The notes beneath the pieces were generated by a model that was not told where the DNA came from, ran no database searches, and saw only the letters and a program-made list of their open reading frames with translations. A stretch of 64,000 nucleotides of DNA from JAWXBK01 sp034439975 (GTDB taxonomy: Bacteria; Pseudomonadota; Alphaproteobacteria; Dongiales; Dongiaceae): the NCBI GenBank assembly GCA_034439975.1, contig JAWXBK010000021.1, positions 1 through 64,000 of the forward strand, written 5' to 3'. Below, one piece after another: positions 61,685-64,000 of the stretch. Positions within the stretch are counted from its first letter, which is position 1; the number at the start of each line of letters is the position of its first letter. A program made the position numbers and the translations under genes.

Positions 61685-62557
61685 TTACGCGAGCGCTGCC
61701 GCGAGGGCGAGCAGCATCGCGATCTCGGCGATCTGTTCGCTGGCGCCGAGCACGTCGCCGGTATAGCCGCCAATCTGGCGGCGCGCGATCTCGGTCATCG
61801 CCCAGGCACCGACCCCGGCTGCGAGCAGCGGCACGAACGCATCGAACCCGAGCGCGACGATCGCAATGAAAACCGCAATCGCGAGCGAGGCGATCACCGC
61901 GCCCGATTCCGGCGTGCCGGCCTGAAAGCCCTGGCCGTCGGTTTTGGCCGGTTTGCGCCAGAACATGATCGCCGGCAGCAAGCCGCGCGCGACCGCGTGC
62001 GTTGCGATCAGTGCGGCAAAGACGAGACCCGGATCGGCGAGCGCCGCGATCGCGCCGATTCGCAGCAGCATGGTCGCGACAATTGCGACGACGCCATAAC
62101 TGCCATGCCGGCTGTCGCTCATGATCGCCAGCTTGCGGTCGCGTTCGAACGCCCCGCCCAGCCCGTCCGCCGTGTCGGCGAGCCCGTCTTCGTGATAGGC
62201 GCCGGTCGCGAACAATGTCGCCAGCACCGCAAGCGTCGCGGCGGGCAACGGGCCAAGCCCGAGCCAGCTCGCAAGACCATAGGCAACGCCGCCGATCGCG
62301 CCGACGATCAGCCCGACCAGCGGATTCGCGCGCACCGCAAAAGCAAGCCGGCTGCGGAAATCGACATGGCTGTTGTTCGGTGCGGGCAGGCGCGTCAGGT
62401 GGCTCAGCATGAAGCCGAGATCGGCGAACCAGCCGGTCGGCGAGAACCAGCCGCGGGCATCGCCAACATCCGCCGCTGCGGGCGGGTGGTCGTCTGGCCG
62501 TGGCCAGCCCGAATCGGGTCGCGTCTGTCGGTCGCCGTTACGGTCGTTCATTGTCAT
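61685..62557 (-). CDS. cobS: Cobalamin synthase (adenosylcobinamide-GDP ribazoletransferase)
   Basis: 290 aa. Integral membrane enzyme joining adenosylcobinamide-GDP and alpha-ribazole. Signatures: FLTRLPAP-like SHLTRLPAPN, YHEDGLADTADGLGGAFERDRKLAIMSDSRHGSYGV, the metal-binding Asp/Glu block, and six to seven hydrophobic segments. A Pro/Asp-rich N-terminal extension of about 40 residues precedes it. Followed by cobC. No cobalamin riboswitch was recognisable in the 123-nt divergent leader. Confidence 0.93.
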   Translation of the reverse strand: MTMNDRNGDRQTRPDSGWPRPDDHPPAAADVGDARGWFSPTGWFADLGFMLSHLTRLPAPNNSHVDFRSRLAFAVRANPLVGLIVGAIGGVAYGLASWLGLGPLPAATLAVLATLFATGAYHEDGLADTADGLGGAFERDRKLAIMSDSRHGSYGVVAIVATMLLRIGAIAALADPGLVFAALIATHAVARGLLPAIMFWRKPAKTDGQGFQAGTPESGAVIASLAIAVFIAIVALGFDAFVPLLAAGVGAWAMTEIARRQIGGYTGDVLGASEQIAEIAMLLALAAALA

Positions 62558-62680
62558 CGCAAGGTTGCTTCCGGAAATGGCCCAGCCTCGTCCTGCCGGT
62601 ATATAAGGGGCCGGGCCTTATCCGGCCACCATGTTCCATCCGATCCCGTCGGGGGCCCGCTTGCGCGCGCATTTTTTACC

Positions 62681-63358
62681 ATGAGCCAGCTCATCGATCT
62701 CAGCCATCCGCTCGAAAACGGCATGCCCGGATTCGCCTTCGTGCTGCCCGACGGGCGGCGAATCGAAGCGGGTATCTCGATCGGCGCCATACTTCGCCAC
62801 GAGGAATCGCAGGGCATGTATGGTGGCAAGGCCGAGTTCACCTTGACCGAAATGAGTTTCCAGACCTCGATCGGCACCTATCTCGATGCGCCGTTCGTGC
62901 GCTGGCGCCATGGTCGCGATATCGCCGACCTCGAACTCGAACAGCTCGTGCTGCCGGGCATCATGATCGATCTCTCGGGCCAGGAGCCGGGCAGCGAGGC
63001 GTTGCTGCCGGAAGATATCGACGTCGCCGGCAAGGCTGTTCTGGTGCGCTTCGGCTGGGACCGGCATTGGGGAACCGATCTCTATCGCACGCCGCCCTTC
63101 ATCGCACGGCGCTCGCTGCAATTCCTGATCGATGCCGGTGCGAAGCTCTACGGCGTCGACACCGCGAACGCCGATTCGTCGAAGGACATGGAGCGCCCGG
63201 CCCATAGCTGGCTGCTCGATCACGACGTTCTGATCGTCGAGAATTTGCGCAATCTCGCCGCACTCGCCGATCGTCGCTTTCGCTTCTTCGCCGTGCCGGT
63301 GAAGGCCGTCGGTGCCGCCTCGATGCCGCTGCGCGCATTCGCCGAGACGCTCGAATGA
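62681..63358 (+). CDS. Cyclase/kynurenine-formamidase-family protein with lost metal ligands
   Basis: 225 aa from ATG 62681. Fold features of the family are present: LIDLSHPLENGMPGF, a GIMIDLSG strand, LVRFGWDRHWGTDLY, GVDTANADS and LIVENLRNL. However, the metal-binding signature HxGTHxDxPxH reads SIGTYLDAPFV at residues 63-73: the three histidines are Ser63, Tyr67 and Val73, and only Asp69 remains. It therefore probably does not bind the usual Zn/Mn and may not be a formamidase. Its stop overlaps the cobT start (ATGA, 63355-63358), tying its expression to cobalamin lower-ligand synthesis. Confidence 0.82.
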   Translation: MSQLIDLSHPLENGMPGFAFVLPDGRRIEAGISIGAILRHEESQGMYGGKAEFTLTEMSFQTSIGTYLDAPFVRWRHGRDIADLELEQLVLPGIMIDLSGQEPGSEALLPEDIDVAGKAVLVRFGWDRHWGTDLYRTPPFIARRSLQFLIDAGAKLYGVDTANADSSKDMERPAHSWLLDHDVLIVENLRNLAALADRRFRFFAVPVKAVGAASMPLRAFAETLE

Positions 63359-64000
63359 GCCGGGCACCGGTTGCAAGCTTCGTTGAAATCCGCCGCGCAC
63401 TGGCCGAGTTTCCCGTCGCCGACGAAACCGCGCGGGCGGAAGCGGCCGAACGCGATGCGACTTTGACCAAACCGCCCGGTTCGCTGGGCCGCCTCGAACA
63501 ACTGGCGCAATGGCTCGCCGCCTGGCAGGGACGCCATCCGCCGAAGCTCGACCGGCCGCGCGTGGCCGTCTTCGCCGGCAGTCATGGCGTCGCGCGTCGC
63601 GGCGTCTCTGCCTATCCGCCCGAAGTGACGGCGCAGATGGTGCAGAACTTCGTCAATGGCGGCGCTGCGATCAACCAGCTCTGCATCATCGCCGATGCGG
63701 AACTGCGCGTCTATGAAATGGCGATCGAGGATCCGACCGAAGATTTCACCGAGCGACCGGCGATGGACGAAGCGTCCTGCGCGCGCGCGATTGCCTACGG
63801 CATGATGGCGGTCGAACCCGGCATCGATCTCCTCTGCGTCGGCGAAATGGGAATCGGCAACACGACAGCGGGCGCCGCGCTCTCGGCCACGTTGTTCGGC
63901 GGCAATGGCGCCGAATGGGCGGGGCCCGGCACCGGCGTCGCGGGCGCCGCACTCGCCCGCAAGGTGGCCGTGATCGATGCCGGCCTTGCGCGTCATCGCG
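63355..64000 (+). CDS. cobT: Nicotinate-nucleotide--dimethylbenzimidazole phosphoribosyltransferase (3' partial)
   Basis: Open to the window end, at least 215 aa of an expected 340-350. Makes alpha-ribazole-5-phosphate from dimethylbenzimidazole and nicotinate mononucleotide. Seen: TLTKPPGSLGRLEQLAQWLAAWQG, VAVFAGSHGVARRGVSAYPPEVTAQMV, NFVNGGAAINQL and LLCVGEMGIGNTTAGAAL. The catalytic Glu near the C-terminus lies beyond the window. It starts within the stop codon of the cyclase-like gene and faces cobS-cobC across a divergent promoter region. Confidence 0.93.
   Translation, partial: MSRAPVASFVEIRRALAEFPVADETARAEAAERDATLTKPPGSLGRLEQLAQWLAAWQGRHPPKLDRPRVAVFAGSHGVARRGVSAYPPEVTAQMVQNFVNGGAAINQLCIIADAELRVYEMAIEDPTEDFTERPAMDEASCARAIAYGMMAVEPGIDLLCVGEMGIGNTTAGAALSATLFGGNGAEWAGPGTGVAGAALARKVAVIDAGLARHR

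Noticed and set aside
62558..62680. Possible cobalamin riboswitch in the cobS/cyclase divergent region
   Set aside because: Only 123 nt and no GCCACTG-type B12 box on either strand; too short for the class.

Overview
The window is a GC-rich, gene-dense stretch of bacterial chromosome. Several things point to Alphaproteobacteria: a Fur-family Irr regulator carrying the HHH heme motif, a PraR-like XRE regulator lying between lnt and metK, the mutM / ubiE-ubiB-coaBC-dut arrangement, and short or overlapping start/stop junctions throughout. I cannot name a genus from sequence alone. No insertion sequence, CRISPR array, rRNA or complete tRNA was seen. The nearest to mobile DNA are two genes with visibly lower GC (about 23.6-24.1 kb and 33.3-34.2 kb) and a tRNA 3'-end-like fragment after gyrB.

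Layout. 0-5.3 kb: corC (5' cut by the window edge), lnt, a PraR-like regulator, metK and trmB. 5.3-14.9 kb: the transcription/translation superoperon rimP-nusA-ylxR-infB-rbfA-truB-rpsO-pnp, preceded by a promoter and a terminator-like hairpin that look like an attenuator. 15-20.4 kb: a glycerophosphodiesterase coupled to a flavin oxidoreductase, then an iron/peroxide-flavoured group of irr, rubrerythrin, a two-cluster Fe-S oxidoreductase and a DUF3501 protein. A near-consensus Irr operator (ICE box) sits immediately upstream of the rubrerythrin promoter. 20.4-26.8 kb: accessory metabolism, namely a frameshifted GST divergent from an HxlR regulator, a frameshifted secreted alpha/beta hydrolase, an orphan gene coupled to a fluoroacetate-dehalogenase-like hydrolase, an SH3 protein and a 2-hydroxyacid dehydrogenase. 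26.9-33.3 kb (minus strand): a run of housekeeping genes, ubiE-ubiB-coaBC-dut-rrf2-cysK-moeB/thiF. An HNH nuclease gene is wedged between ubiE and mutM.

34.3-44.1 kb: mutM, a small exported protein, a crotonase, rpsT, a rhodanese coupled to dnaA, then dnaN-recF-gyrB. Short tandem repeats with a 12-bp period lie on both sides of dnaA, but I see no DnaA-box cluster, so this is not shown to be oriC. 44-55 kb: envelope and glycan functions, including an LTA-synthase-like phosphotransferase, a TPR/SPINDLY O-GlcNAc-transferase-like protein, a class A PBP and a CgeB-like glycosyltransferase fused to an FkbM methyltransferase. Between them lie a stand-alone diiron ODP protein and an MFS transporter. 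55-61 kb: Bcr/CflA efflux, two VOC proteins, a YgjP-type metalloprotease, an Ada-like methyltransferase, a YcgN cysteine-cluster protein and a SYLF lipid-binding protein. 61-64 kb: cobalamin lower-ligand genes cobC and cobS (minus) and cobT (plus, running off the window). cobT is translationally coupled to a cyclase-family protein whose metal-binding histidines are missing.

Most of the window is ordinary core genome. The observations most worth following are the Irr/ICE-controlled rubrerythrin module, the HNH/PUA-like gene inserted before ubiE, the metal-site-less cyclase coupled to cobT, the paired GGG frameshifts at 20.9 and 22.5 kb, the rhodanese-dnaA coupling with flanking repeats, and the tRNA-like fragment.
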